Positions 16,072 to 22,402 of a DNA stretch of 25,502 nucleotides are shown here, piece after piece. The position numbers and the translations under genes were made by a program. The DNA lies in contig CAYFLK010000059.1 in the NCBI GenBank assembly GCA_964344035.1, forward strand, positions 1 to 25,502, given 5' to 3'. This DNA is from UBA1014 sp964344035. GTDB lineage: Bacteria > SAR324 > NAC60-12. The stretch's first letter is position 1; the number at the start of each line of letters is the position of its first letter. The notes beneath the pieces are model-generated. The model saw nothing but the letters and a program-made list of their open reading frames with translations. It was not told the origin of the DNA and made no database searches.

Positions 16072-16345
16072 GATTTCTCTCCAAGATACTGTTTGGTTGC
16101 CTTTCTGCTGGGAATCACCGTTTTTAAGAAAATCTCTTTTCGGTTTTCAATATAGGGTACAAGATGTACATAACCATCTATGTCGATAACGAATATACGT
16201 TGACTCGGATATTTATCGCTATTTGGATGTTCAATATCGTCCAGTAATGCGCCTTGCTGTAAATAGAAAATGACGTCCTCGAACGAACACCACGCCCTGA
16301 AATGAGCTGTTGGTTTTTCTCAGGATCCCAATTGATCGGCTTCAT
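16068..16345 (-). pseudogene. BrnT-like toxin gene with a single-base frameshift
   Basis: Reading from ATG 16345 gives MKPINWDPEKNQQLISGRGV, the typical start of BrnT-like ribonuclease toxins. At about 16284-16288 the frame is lost. If one base is restored, the reading continues SFEDVIFYLQQGALLDDIEH, then blocks such as KYPSQRIFVIDI, YVHLVPYIEN and KEIFLKTVIPSRKATKQYLG, to the TGA at 16068. That is a full-length toxin of about 92 residues. The distance start to stop is 278 bases, one short of a multiple of three. The unshifted frame ends after unrelated residues. There is no obvious slippery heptamer, so programmed frameshifting is unlikely. Either the toxin is inactivated or the base was lost in sequencing. 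The stop overlaps the antitoxin start. Confidence 0.75.
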
Positions 16346-16352
16346 GACATGT

Positions 16353-16382
16353 AGTATAGCACAGATGTGTACCTTTTGGCAT
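16353..16382 (-). promoter_or_regulatory. Putative promoter and operator of the BrnT-like/antitoxin pair
   Basis: On the minus strand TATACT (16353-16358) is a good -10 box. A small dyad, CACAGATGTG on the plus strand (16360-16369), lies immediately upstream and could be the antitoxin operator. The -35 region (TGCCAA near 16376-16381) is weak. Transcription would start at about 16346, next to the ATG at 16345, with no room for a ribosome site. Confidence 0.45.
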
Positions 16383-16403
16383 CAGGCCGGAGGTTTTATT
16401 GAT

Positions 16404-16483
16404 GGTTAACGATCAAGCTCACCTGCCGCCAAAAGCAGAGCGAAGCGGCGCTTTTGGCGGTCAGGTGGAGCGCCTTGTTAGCG
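16404..16483 (-). repeat. attC-like site A1
   Basis: On the minus strand it opens CGCTAACAAGG and closes TTGATCGTTAACC. The arms pair as GCTC-ACCTG-CCGCCAAAAGC, with an extra C and an extra A unpaired on one arm only, the hallmark of attC extrahelical bases. The loop contains AGAGCGAAGCGGCG (plus strand), shared with A2. Its first 23 bases lie inside the brnA frame and code for that protein's last residues. Confidence 0.8.
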
Positions 16484-16706
16484 CAAGTTCTTCGAGTCTT
16501 TCGACCAACCAAAGCTTTATTATTGATTGGCGTGATACACCCACCCGGCTAGCTTCTTTATCTAAAGAGTCGATTATCCAGATAGGAAAATCTACATTGA
16601 CTCTTTTTTGCTGCTGGTTTGGACGTTTCAAAGTGGACAAGTCAAGATCACCAATGATGTCTGTTTTATTTTCATCAAATTTTTTGTCAAAATCTTTAGC
16701 TTTCAT
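16461..16706 (-). CDS. brnA: BrnA-type antitoxin
   Basis: An 81-aa antitoxin: an acidic/basic N-terminus (KKFDENKTDIIGDLDLSTLKRP) that would wrap the toxin, then a ribbon-helix-helix DNA-binding part, KRVNVDFPIWIIDSLDKEASRVGVSRQSIIKLWLVERLEEL. It follows brnT with an 11-base overlap, so the two are co-translated. The final residues LTRRST are read from attC site A1; the cassette's original gene end probably lay near ELA. In this family the BrnA-BrnT complex represses its own promoter, and the palindrome upstream of brnT is the likely target. Confidence 0.82.
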   Translation of the reverse strand: MKAKDFDKKFDENKTDIIGDLDLSTLKRPNQQQKRVNVDFPIWIIDSLDKEASRVGVSRQSIIKLWLVERLEELALTRRST

Positions 16707-16959
16707 AAAGCTCTACCTCGGTCTTTCTGGAACGTCTGACGGATATTATTCTGACTTTATCTTCACGATAAGTTATGACCGCTGACCAACGTTTTTCTTT
16801 TATCCGGCCAACGATTAGGAATCTTGGTTCGCTATCACATGCCGCTTTTACTTCGATGAGATCAGGGTCATCCCAAAGTTCCTGAGCCGTGACAAAATCA
16901 ATTCCATGCTTCTTTAAATTTGAAGCACTCTTCCTTTCGTCAAACTCAAAATCATGCAT
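16696..16959 (-). CDS. brnT: BrnT-type ribonuclease toxin
   Basis: An 87-aa toxin of the RelE-like BrnT family, which cleaves RNA and halts translation. The family signature is clear: FEFDERKSASNLKKHGIDFVTAQELWDDPDLIEV, then SEPRFLIVGRIKEKRWSAVITYREDKVRIISVRRSRKTEVELY with the conserved RIISVRRS strand. The start ATG at 16959 touches the end of an inverted repeat and has no ribosome site directly before it. It and brnA form a cassette between attC sites B1 and A1. Visibly more AT-rich than the core genes, as is common for cassette genes. Confidence 0.88.
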   Translation of the reverse strand: MHDFEFDERKSASNLKKHGIDFVTAQELWDDPDLIEVKAACDSEPRFLIVGRIKEKRWSAVITYREDKVRIISVRRSRKTEVELYES

Positions 16960-16995
16960 GGTATAAATGATATACCATTATTACTCCTTTGGCAA
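16958..16995 (-). promoter_or_regulatory. brnTA promoter with palindromic operator
   Basis: On the minus strand TTGCCA (16990-16995) and TATCAT (16967-16972) are 17 bases apart. The -10 box lies inside a perfect inverted repeat, ATGGTATA (16958-16965) and TATACCAT (16971-16978), with a 5-base centre. The predicted transcript start is at about 16960, next to the ATG. An AAGGAG further upstream precedes only an 8-codon frame, which would matter only if a longer transcript exists. Confidence 0.6.
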
Positions 16996-17009
16996 GGTGG
17001 ATTTTGCTG

Positions 17010-17104
17010 CGCTAACCCCGAGTTGAGCGGCGGATTTTCCGGATAATCGACTCCGGGGGAGGGGTATTATCAGGAAAAGATGCCTCTCGAACGACTTGTT
17101 ATCG
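17010..17104 (-). repeat. attC-like repeat B1 (95 bp)
   Basis: Copy one of three near-identical repeats. On the minus strand it begins CGATAACAAGTCGTTCGAG and ends CAACTCGGGGTTAGCG. Inner arms TTTTCCTGATAAT and ATTATCCGGAAAA pair with one mismatch; the outer arms pair imperfectly, with an extra C in GTTCGAG against GTTGAG, as in attC. The brnT cassette starts just beyond it. Confidence 0.7.
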
Positions 17105-17203
17105 GGGCGCGGGAGCGCAGCGCGGCGCCACGATTCAAGTCGTGAGGGCGGGGACCGCTCAACTCGGGGTTGATCCGGGTCGCGCAGCCGAGCGAGCGAC
17201 CCG
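17105..17203. repeat. Geneless cassette made of nested inverted repeats
   Basis: Between sites B1 and A2 there is no gene. A 15-bp perfect stem (GTTGATCCGGGTCGC at 17169-17183 and its complement at 17196-17210) overlaps the end of A2. A second pair, ACGACTTG (17091-17098) and CAAGTCGT (17134-17141), spans the right end of B1. A third pair matches the outer 17 bases of B1 (17015-17031) in opposite orientation at 17157-17173. It looks like fused or rearranged attC material. Confidence 0.55.
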
Positions 17204-17283
17204 GATCAACGCTTGCCATCAGCCGCCGCTTAACCCAGAGCGAAGCGGCGGGTTAAGCGGTCGGCTGGATGGCTTTGTTAGGC
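17204..17283 (-). repeat. attC-like site A2
   Basis: On the minus strand it opens GCCTAAC, a perfect RYYYAAC, and closes GCGTTGATC. The arms pair as GCCATC-AGCCG-CCGCTTAACCC, with an extra C and an extra A on one arm, at places equivalent to those in A1 and A3. The loop again holds AGAGCGAAGCGGCG (plus strand). It ends the DUF4258/YgiT cassette and codes for the last residues of the zinc-finger protein. Confidence 0.82.
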
Positions 17284-17531
17284 CAATTCTCTTCAACCGT
17301 GAAGGATTGCCCAAGAGTTTTAAAGTGGCTAAATTCTTGCGTTCGTAGCTTACCTCGGATTTCTTCAAAAGATTTGACTACATCTTCTGCATATAGTCTC
17401 TCTCCACAGTGGAGGCATACCTCGGCTGTGACTTTCATAGAGACTGTATTTCCACCTCCTCTGAGCAACTTTTCAACCTGCTTATCCTCTAACTCACCAC
17501 TACAAACGGGACACTTTTCAAATGGTTTCAT
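17253..17531 (-). CDS. YgiT-type zinc-finger protein, probable antitoxin
   Basis: A 92-aa protein with two CxxC pairs, CPVCSG near the start and CLHCGE about 30 residues later, the zinc-binding arrangement of the MqsA/YgiT N-terminal domain. A helical segment follows, AEDVVKSFEEIRGKLR. The full DNA-binding HTH of MqsA is absent, as in many short YgiT proteins. I choose ATG 17531 because AGGGTG lies upstream and it overlaps the DUF4258 stop as ATGA; an ATG at 17552 is less likely. The tail NKAIQPTA is translated attC A2 sequence, not part of the ancestral fold. Paired with the DUF4258 gene it is very likely the antitoxin. Confidence 0.78.
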   Translation of the reverse strand: MKPFEKCPVCSGELEDKQVEKLLRGGGNTVSMKVTAEVCLHCGERLYAEDVVKSFEEIRGKLRTQEFSHFKTLGQSFTVEENWPNKAIQPTA

Positions 17532-17842
17532 TTTTTCACCCTTACTTTCCAATCAATCCAGCGTTTTGGATCTGGACGATAAACTGTGATTAAGACTGCC
17601 CATAAATTATCTGGATTATAGGCCCAAACACTATGGATAGGTTCACCTGAGAAATTTTTACCCATAATTAGACAGCTTGAGTATGGCTTATCATTTGGAT
17701 AATCCTCGATGATTTCACCTTGAATTACTGATGAGTATATTTCTTCATATGTCAGGCTATCATCAAATGCTTCTTCATCAGCATGGTCGGTAATTCTTAC
17801 CCGACTATTCCGAATTGAATTGATTATATTTTCTATGTTCAT
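17528..17842 (-). CDS. DUF4258 protein, probable toxin
   Basis: A 104-aa protein of the DUF4258 type: VRITDHADEEAFDDSLTYEEIYSSVIQGEIIEDYPND, then PYSSCLIMGKNFSGEPIHSVWAYN and AVLITVYRPDPKRWIDW. The HAD(E)EA and VYRPDPxRW blocks are the family signature. DUF4258 proteins are predicted RelE/MqsR-like mRNA interferases and are often followed, as here, by a YgiT zinc-finger gene with a 4-base overlap. It starts 17 bases inside the cassette boundary at repeat B2. The gene is clearly AT-rich compared with the left half of the window. Toxicity is inferred from family and context. Confidence 0.8.
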   Translation of the reverse strand: MNIENIINSIRNSRVRITDHADEEAFDDSLTYEEIYSSVIQGEIIEDYPNDKPYSSCLIMGKNFSGEPIHSVWAYNPDNLWAVLITVYRPDPKRWIDWKVRVKK

Positions 17843-17858
17843 GCATATGCTTCTTTTG

Positions 17859-17953
17859 GCCTAACCCCGAGTTGAGCGGCGGATTTTCCGGATAATCGAC
17901 TCCTGGGGAGGGGTATTATCAGGAAAAGATGCCTCTCGAACGACTTGTTATCG
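17859..17953 (-). repeat. attC-like repeat B2 (95 bp)
   Basis: Second copy, differing from B1 by one base in the core (CTGGGG for CCGGGG, plus strand). Its 3' end on the minus strand is GGGGTTAGGC, a perfect GTTRRRY, which supports an attC reading. It closes the higBA unit and precedes the DUF4258 cassette. Confidence 0.72.
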
Positions 17954-18039
17954 GGGCGCTTAAGCGGCGCGGCTTCAGACGCGTCCGACTGCAAGCGCAA
18001 TGTTTGGCAAACCATTCTTAATGAGTTGGAATTAAATTG

Positions 18040-18068
18040 TTGACAACTGTCACGTGACAGATTACAAT
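18040..18068 (+). promoter_or_regulatory. higBA promoter with operator in the spacer
   Basis: A consensus -35 TTGACA (18040-18045), an exact 17-base spacer and -10 TACAAT (18063-18068). The spacer is almost filled by a perfect 14-base palindrome, CTGTCACGTGACAG (18047-18060), the expected site for HigA autorepression. The transcript start is predicted at about 18075, which is the ATG of higB itself. Confidence 0.8.
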
Positions 18069-18074
18069 ATGCGC

Positions 18075-18356
18075 ATGATAAAAACATTTGCCGATAAAGA
18101 AACGCAACAGCTTTTCATAAAAGGCAAATCGAAACGTCTGCCCTCTGATCTGATCAAAAGGGCCTTACGGCGATTGGAATATATCCATTATGCAATAACA
18201 CTAAATGATCTCAGAGTACCCCCAAGCAACCGATTACACGCACTTAAAGGAGATAGAAAAGGGCAACATTCGATATCCATCAATGAACAATGGCGAATTT
18301 GTTTCCGTTTCATAGATGGCGATGCATATGATGTTGAAATAACCGATTACCATTGA
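18075..18356 (+). CDS. higB: HigB-type toxin (RelE/HigB family mRNA interferase)
   Basis: A 93-aa toxin matching the HigB plasmid-killer group nearly end to end: MIKTFADKETQQLFIKGKSKRLP, RALRRLEYIHYAITLNDLRVPPSNRLHALKGDRKGQHSI and INEQWRICFRFIDGDAYDVEITDYH. These proteins cut mRNA on the ribosome. I place the start at ATG 18075 because family members begin MIKTFAD and because the -10 box ends at 18068. ATG 18069 and GTG 18054 would lie at or within the promoter. With that start the mRNA would be leaderless. It faces against the direction of the array and carries its own promoter, so it does not depend on an integron promoter. Confidence 0.92.
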   Translation: MIKTFADKETQQLFIKGKSKRLPSDLIKRALRRLEYIHYAITLNDLRVPPSNRLHALKGDRKGQHSISINEQWRICFRFIDGDAYDVEITDYH

Positions 18357-18367
18357 GGATTTTAACC

Positions 18368-18682
18368 ATGGCTATATCAAACACAAGCAAAAGGGAAACC
18401 CCACCAACTCACCCTGGCGAAATGCTCAGGGAAGATTTCATTCCTGATTTTGATCTAAATGCGACGTTAATGGCTGCGGCCCTGGGTGTATCGCGTCAGA
18501 CGATTAATGAACTTTTAAGAGAACGGCGTTCCATAACACCCGTCATGGCGTTGAGATTGTCCCGCCTTTTCGGAAATTCTCCTGAATTTTGGTTGAATGC
18601 ACAGCATGCCAGGGATTTATGGGAATCTGAGTATCGCTATAGTAAAGAGCTTTCTCGGATTCAGCCGCTCAATGCCGCTTAA
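18368..18682 (+). CDS. higA: HigA-type antitoxin
   Basis: A 104-aa XRE-type helix-turn-helix antitoxin. The family opening PTHPGEMLREDFIPDF is followed by the HTH ATLMAAALGVSRQTINELLRERRSITPVMALRLSRLFG and the typical end SPEFWLNAQHARDLWESE. It binds HigB and represses the operon, presumably at the palindrome in the promoter. ATG 18368 is preceded by GAGGA at a normal distance; an upstream TTG at 18353 is in frame but lacks support. It starts 11 bases after higB. Confidence 0.93.
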   Translation: MAISNTSKRETPPTHPGEMLREDFIPDFDLNATLMAAALGVSRQTINELLRERRSITPVMALRLSRLFGNSPEFWLNAQHARDLWESEYRYSKELSRIQPLNAA

Positions 18683-18731
18683 TAGACGGTTGGTGTAAAT
18701 TTGTTATGTTTTCCTCTGAAGCATCAATTAG

Positions 18732-18803
18732 GCCCAACGACCAAGCTCACCGGCGGCAATGGAGCGGAACGGAATTGCCGTCCGGTGCAGCGCCTTGTTA
18801 GCT
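18732..18803 (-). repeat. attC-like site A3
   Basis: On the minus strand it opens AGCTAACAAGG and closes TTGGTCGTTGGGC, where GTTGGGC is a perfect GTTRRRY. The arms pair as GCT-CACCGG-CGGCAAT, with an extra G and an extra A on one arm, as in A1 and A2. It ends the large restriction-modification unit; the stop codon of the remnant frame upstream is formed by its TAAC. Confidence 0.82.
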
Positions 18804-18902
18804 GCTTTCCCTTTTTGCTGCATCACGGATTGCTTTTTCAATGTTGTCATCCTTCAATTCAAACTTGTCTAATTGCCTCACATTGTCATCCTTGTGGAAC
18901 AC
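18798..18902 (-). pseudogene. Possible remnant of a cassette gene
   Basis: An open frame of 34 residues from GTG 18902, with a longer unstarted reading to about 18930, ending KAIRDAAKRESS at a TAA supplied by attC A3. The sequence looks coding, with KDDN occurring twice, and its stop inside the attC is what genuine cassette genes here show. It lacks a convincing start and ribosome site, so it is probably the surviving 3' end of a deleted gene. I do not recognise the family. Confidence 0.35.
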
Positions 18903-18970
18903 CGCATCAGAAAGCAAGCAAAAATGCTGGGATTTCAGTTAGTACCGTGTCAACAAGGAGTTGAAGTTAC

Positions 18971-21745
18971 TTAGAAGCGGCTGTTTTTCAATATTTCTGA
19001 CAAATCATTCGGGGTAAACGAGACAGCTTCATGCCATGTCCCAAAACCGCCATGATTGTTCACCGCCTTCACCCATTCCTGCAAATAGGCTCTTTTTGTC
19101 CGGGCAAGGTAGGAATCCTGTCCTTTGGTTTCCAGTATGAGAAATTCCCCGTTTTGTAATTTGATAATAAAGTCAGGGTAGTATTTACGCACAACACCCC
19201 TGTAGTTGTATAGAATGCTGAATCCCAGGTGATCGTTCTTGACCCATGCGCCCACCTTTTCACTTTTGTCAAGCAGGTAAGCTTCGCTCGCCTCCCATGT
19301 GCTGTCCACCACCACATGGTTGATGTGCGATCTCGATGTATATTCGCACGGCTTGCTTGTATACCATGTCCTCATTCTAGCGGTGCTTCTGATTGGGTTT
19401 TCACTGTCAAACACAGGAACAACTTTATCAGTGTTTTCTGCCCGCAGTCCGTTCCAGACATGTTGAACGATTCTGTTTATATTGAGCAAAATAAGCACCC
19501 TATGGCGTAGCAGGTCATTGCTGAAAAGATCATCCTTTATTACAACCCTGGCACTCTGGATAAAACCATCAACCAGCCGTATTATCTGAGCCAGAAAAAG
19601 ACCTTCCGAACCTTTCCACCCGGGCTTTTCGCTGTTGTAAATCCGTTTTGCCGTTTCAAAAACAATCGTTTGTATTCTGAACTTCTCTGCTATTTCCTTC
19701 AGGTCAATTTCCGACAAAGCGGACGGATTGGGTTTGCCGGCAATTATGGCCGCCATTTCTGTCTGAGTAACGCTTTCATAAGGATCCAAATAAATCGGTT
19801 TCACTTCATCAAGATGCAGCTCAGGATGATAGACATGATCTACCCGGATAATGTTGGGCCAAGTGATTTCAAATTCCTGCTTTTCCAAAACAGGCTCAAT
19901 CGCTGTCTTAGGCTTGGGCGGTGGCGGTGGCGCTCCTTCTCCGCCTTCATGCGGCAGAAAGGTAAAAGGAACGCCAAATATGTTGACATACTCCGCTTCA
20001 AACAACCCATCTTTCCCGACCTCATAGCTTGTTCGCCTGAGTCCGCGGCCAACAACCTGCTCGCATAGAAGCTGGCTGGAAAATGCCCGCAGTCCCATGA
20101 TGTGAGTGACTGTTTTGGCGTCCCACCCTTCGGAAAGCATTCCCACTGAAATGACATTTTGAACCTGTTCGCCCGGTTGACCAATTTCCCCCACCGTATC
20201 AACCTTTTGCCGCAAGAGTTCAGCTTGCTGTTTTTTTGTCAGCTTAATCTCACCCGATTCGTCAGGAGTTAAATCGATTGGAGCACCTTCATCGGAACTT
20301 TCAGCCTCTTTCAAGACCTTGCTGTCGATATGGAGCATCTTTTCCGGACTGCATAGCTCGTCAATGAAAATCTGCTTGTGAGCAAAGCTGTATTTAACTC
20401 TTGCTGATGTTTCCGTCCGGTTGGCAACGGTGATCATCGCTGGCGGAACAGTATGACCTTCCTCTTCCCAAGCCTGCTTTGTCTCCAACCAGTCTTTTCC
20501 CAGCAGGTTATAGGCATTGGAAATCAGGTCGGGCAGTGGCTCTGTCTCCTCTGCCTTGCGGTTGATATCGTCCTTAACGTCCGCGTCCATGTAAATATGG
20601 TAAAGACGGGACTTCAACTCCCGTGTCCTTTTGCTGTCATCCCGGATAACAACCCTCGGTGTTTTAACCAACCCGGATTCAATGGAATCGTTCAGACCAA
20701 AATCGCTCATAATCCACCCATACAGCGATTCTTCTTCCGCCTTTTTACCGGACGGCGCAAAAGGTGTCGCCGAAAGATCGAAGCAGCGAAGAATTCCCCT
20801 GCTTTTGTGCAGTCTGTCCAATCCCCCGATCCAGATAGTGGCTTCTTCCGCGCTGTCTCTCATGTCCCTTTGACGCAGGTATTTCCCCCTGGCCTCCACA
20901 TTGACCCGCCAAGCGTGATGCGCTTCATCATTTATGACAATCAGGTTCCGGCTGTTTGCCATATCACCCAGCACCTGACGGGTATAGGCCTCATCGCTTA
21001 ACACGCCGCGTTTATCCACGCTCTTTTTCTTTTGAACCTGCTCCTGGCTTTCCCAGGACAGTTTATGCCAGTTGATCACCTTGATGCGTCCCTGCCTCAA
21101 CCGCTCCATCAAGCCCTGGGGAACAATATTAAATTCCTCATAGTAATTCTCAGGGTCAGTGGGATGTAACACCGACAAGCGACTTTTTACGGTCAGTCCC
21201 GGGGCCACAACAAGAACATCTTTGGCAAATCTGGTATCCTGGCGATTCGTGATCTTGTTCAACACCTGCCAGGCAATCAGCATGGACATGATGACCGTTT
21301 TACCGGTGCCGGTGGCCATCTTGCAACACCAGCGCGCAAACTCTCCGCCGTCTCCCGGGATATCAATACCGGTCTTTTCCGCTTCAGGCGCCTCCGTCAG
21401 CCAGATCAGGGTTTCTATGGCTTCCAGTTGGCAGAAGAAAAACCGCCTGATTTCCCGTTCCTCCGGGTCTTGCCAGTGATGAAGCAGTCGGCGGGTGATG
21501 CCGGAAACGCCGGGATACCCATTTCCCTGCCAGGACTTCACACGAGGGCGAATTTTATTGACCAGATCAATGGGCACAAAAAACCCCGGATCATCAAATC
21601 CCTTACTGTCCGGCGTGGCAATAACATATCCGGCAGGCCGGCGGCCCTCGCGTCTTTCAAACGAGCGATATTCACGGTCATAATGCCAGTAATATTTCGG
21701 CTCCTCATATGGAGAGTTGATGGTGAGTTTGTCTATCTGTTTCAT
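18971..21745 (-). CDS. res: Type III restriction enzyme Res subunit
   Basis: The ATP-dependent restriction subunit of a type III system; with Mod it cleaves DNA carrying two oppositely oriented unmodified sites. The 924-aa protein has a superfamily 2 helicase core: Walker A MATGTGKT at about 143-150, the DEAH-type motif INDEAHH at 271-277, LSATPF at 324-329 and motif VI VVGRGLRR. A Pro-rich linker (GAPPPPPKPK) follows. The C-terminal nuclease domain has a PD-(D/E)xK signature: YYPDF with Asp858, then ILETKGQ with Glu872 and Lys874. All catalytic residues appear intact. It starts 3 bases after hepT, so it is translated from the same message as mod-mntA-hepT. Confidence 0.93.
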   Translation of the reverse strand: MKQIDKLTINSPYEEPKYYWHYDREYRSFERREGRRPAGYVIATPDSKGFDDPGFFVPIDLVNKIRPRVKSWQGNGYPGVSGITRRLLHHWQDPEEREIRRFFFCQLEAIETLIWLTEAPEAEKTGIDIPGDGGEFARWCCKMATGTGKTVIMSMLIAWQVLNKITNRQDTRFAKDVLVVAPGLTVKSRLSVLHPTDPENYYEEFNIVPQGLMERLRQGRIKVINWHKLSWESQEQVQKKKSVDKRGVLSDEAYTRQVLGDMANSRNLIVINDEAHHAWRVNVEARGKYLRQRDMRDSAEEATIWIGGLDRLHKSRGILRCFDLSATPFAPSGKKAEEESLYGWIMSDFGLNDSIESGLVKTPRVVIRDDSKRTRELKSRLYHIYMDADVKDDINRKAEETEPLPDLISNAYNLLGKDWLETKQAWEEEGHTVPPAMITVANRTETSARVKYSFAHKQIFIDELCSPEKMLHIDSKVLKEAESSDEGAPIDLTPDESGEIKLTKKQQAELLRQKVDTVGEIGQPGEQVQNVISVGMLSEGWDAKTVTHIMGLRAFSSQLLCEQVVGRGLRRTSYEVGKDGLFEAEYVNIFGVPFTFLPHEGGEGAPPPPPKPKTAIEPVLEKQEFEITWPNIIRVDHVYHPELHLDEVKPIYLDPYESVTQTEMAAIIAGKPNPSALSEIDLKEIAEKFRIQTIVFETAKRIYNSEKPGWKGSEGLFLAQIIRLVDGFIQSARVVIKDDLFSNDLLRHRVLILLNINRIVQHVWNGLRAENTDKVVPVFDSENPIRSTARMRTWYTSKPCEYTSRSHINHVVVDSTWEASEAYLLDKSEKVGAWVKNDHLGFSILYNYRGVVRKYYPDFIIKLQNGEFLILETKGQDSYLARTKRAYLQEWVKAVNNHGGFGTWHEAVSFTPNDLSEILKNSRF

Positions 21746-21748
21746 TTA

Positions 21749-22093
21749 CTACTCTTTGTCCTTTAAAATTGATTGCAATTGTTCAATTAAAGGCGGCAGG
21801 TTTTCTTTAACTGTCTGCCAGACTATATGGTAATTAATATCAAAATAGGCATGGATAAGACGGTTTCTCATCCCGATAATAACAGGCCATTCGATTTCAG
21901 GATACTTTGCTTGCGTAGCTTTTGTAACATTTGCGGCTGCTTCACCAATAATTTCCAATGAGCGGACTATAGCATTTCCAAGTTTTCTATCACTTTGCAA
22001 TTCTTCAAATGTTGCTTTACCTAAAAATTTTCTCGCATCTAAAGCCGCATCCAGCATATGTTTCAACCTGGCTTTATCCTCAGGCTTCTTCAT
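21749..22093 (-). CDS. hepT: HepT-type HEPN toxin
   Basis: A 114-aa all-helical HEPN-domain RNase toxin (DUF86/HepT). The active-site motif Rx4HxY is present as RNRLIHAY, including the Tyr that MntA adenylylates to silence the toxin. Upstream are the typical LKHMLDAALDARKFLG and NAIVRSLEIIGEAAANV helices. I place the start at ATG 22093 because GAGGTG lies 4 bases upstream; it overlaps mntA by 14 bases. A longer frame from 22123 would overlap mntA more and has no ribosome site. It sits between mntA and res, inside a restriction-modification operon. Confidence 0.9.
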   Translation of the reverse strand: MKKPEDKARLKHMLDAALDARKFLGKATFEELQSDRKLGNAIVRSLEIIGEAAANVTKATQAKYPEIEWPVIIGMRNRLIHAYFDINYHIVWQTVKENLPPLIEQLQSILKDKE

Positions 22094-22385
22094 AATGCAC
22101 CTCAGCGTTTTTAACGACTTCATCCCGAAAGTATCTGCTTAAATCTTCCGGTGTTCTTAAATCCACCTTATGCCCAATGGTCCCGGATAATTTTATTTCC
22201 ATTCGTGAAATATCAAACAACCCCGGCATATGGTTTTTGTCAAACTCCACAAGAATATCAATATCACTGTCCGGCTTTAATTCATCATGCAGAGCAGAAC
22301 CGAAAAGGCACATTTTGGTTATATGATTTCTCCGGCAGAATGTTTCCAGTTCCGCTTTGGGAATATGATCTGTGAGTTTGAACAT
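22080..22385 (-). CDS. mntA: MntA-type nucleotidyltransferase antitoxin
   Basis: A 101-aa minimal nucleotidyltransferase that adds AMP to HepT and so blocks it. The family motif GSx10DxD is intact: LFGSALHDELKPDSDIDILVEF, with a further conserved Asp in HKVDLRTPEDL. The ATG at 22385 is preceded by AGAGGTG at good distance. A longer reading from 22448 would translate AT-rich repeat DNA (SKLTTKN, also seen where the same repeat lies in mod) and is rejected. It starts 91 bases after mod, across that repeat pair. Confidence 0.9.
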   Translation of the reverse strand: MFKLTDHIPKAELETFCRRNHITKMCLFGSALHDELKPDSDIDILVEFDKNHMPGLFDISRMEIKLSGTIGHKVDLRTPEDLSRYFRDEVVKNAEVHYEEA

Positions 22386-22402
22386 AATACACCTCTCTTT
22401 AT

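Noticed and set aside
16399..16785. 128-codon plus-strand frame over attC A1 and brnA
   Set aside because: Opposite-strand shadow of brnA and brnT; its start is translated attC sequence.
17839..18087. 82-codon minus-strand frame ending at the DUF4258 start
   Set aside because: It is largely the translation of repeat B2 and the higBA promoter on the opposite strand; no ribosome site and no family match.
20453..21001. 182-codon plus-strand frame inside res
   Set aside because: Antisense to an intact conserved helicase gene, with no family resemblance.
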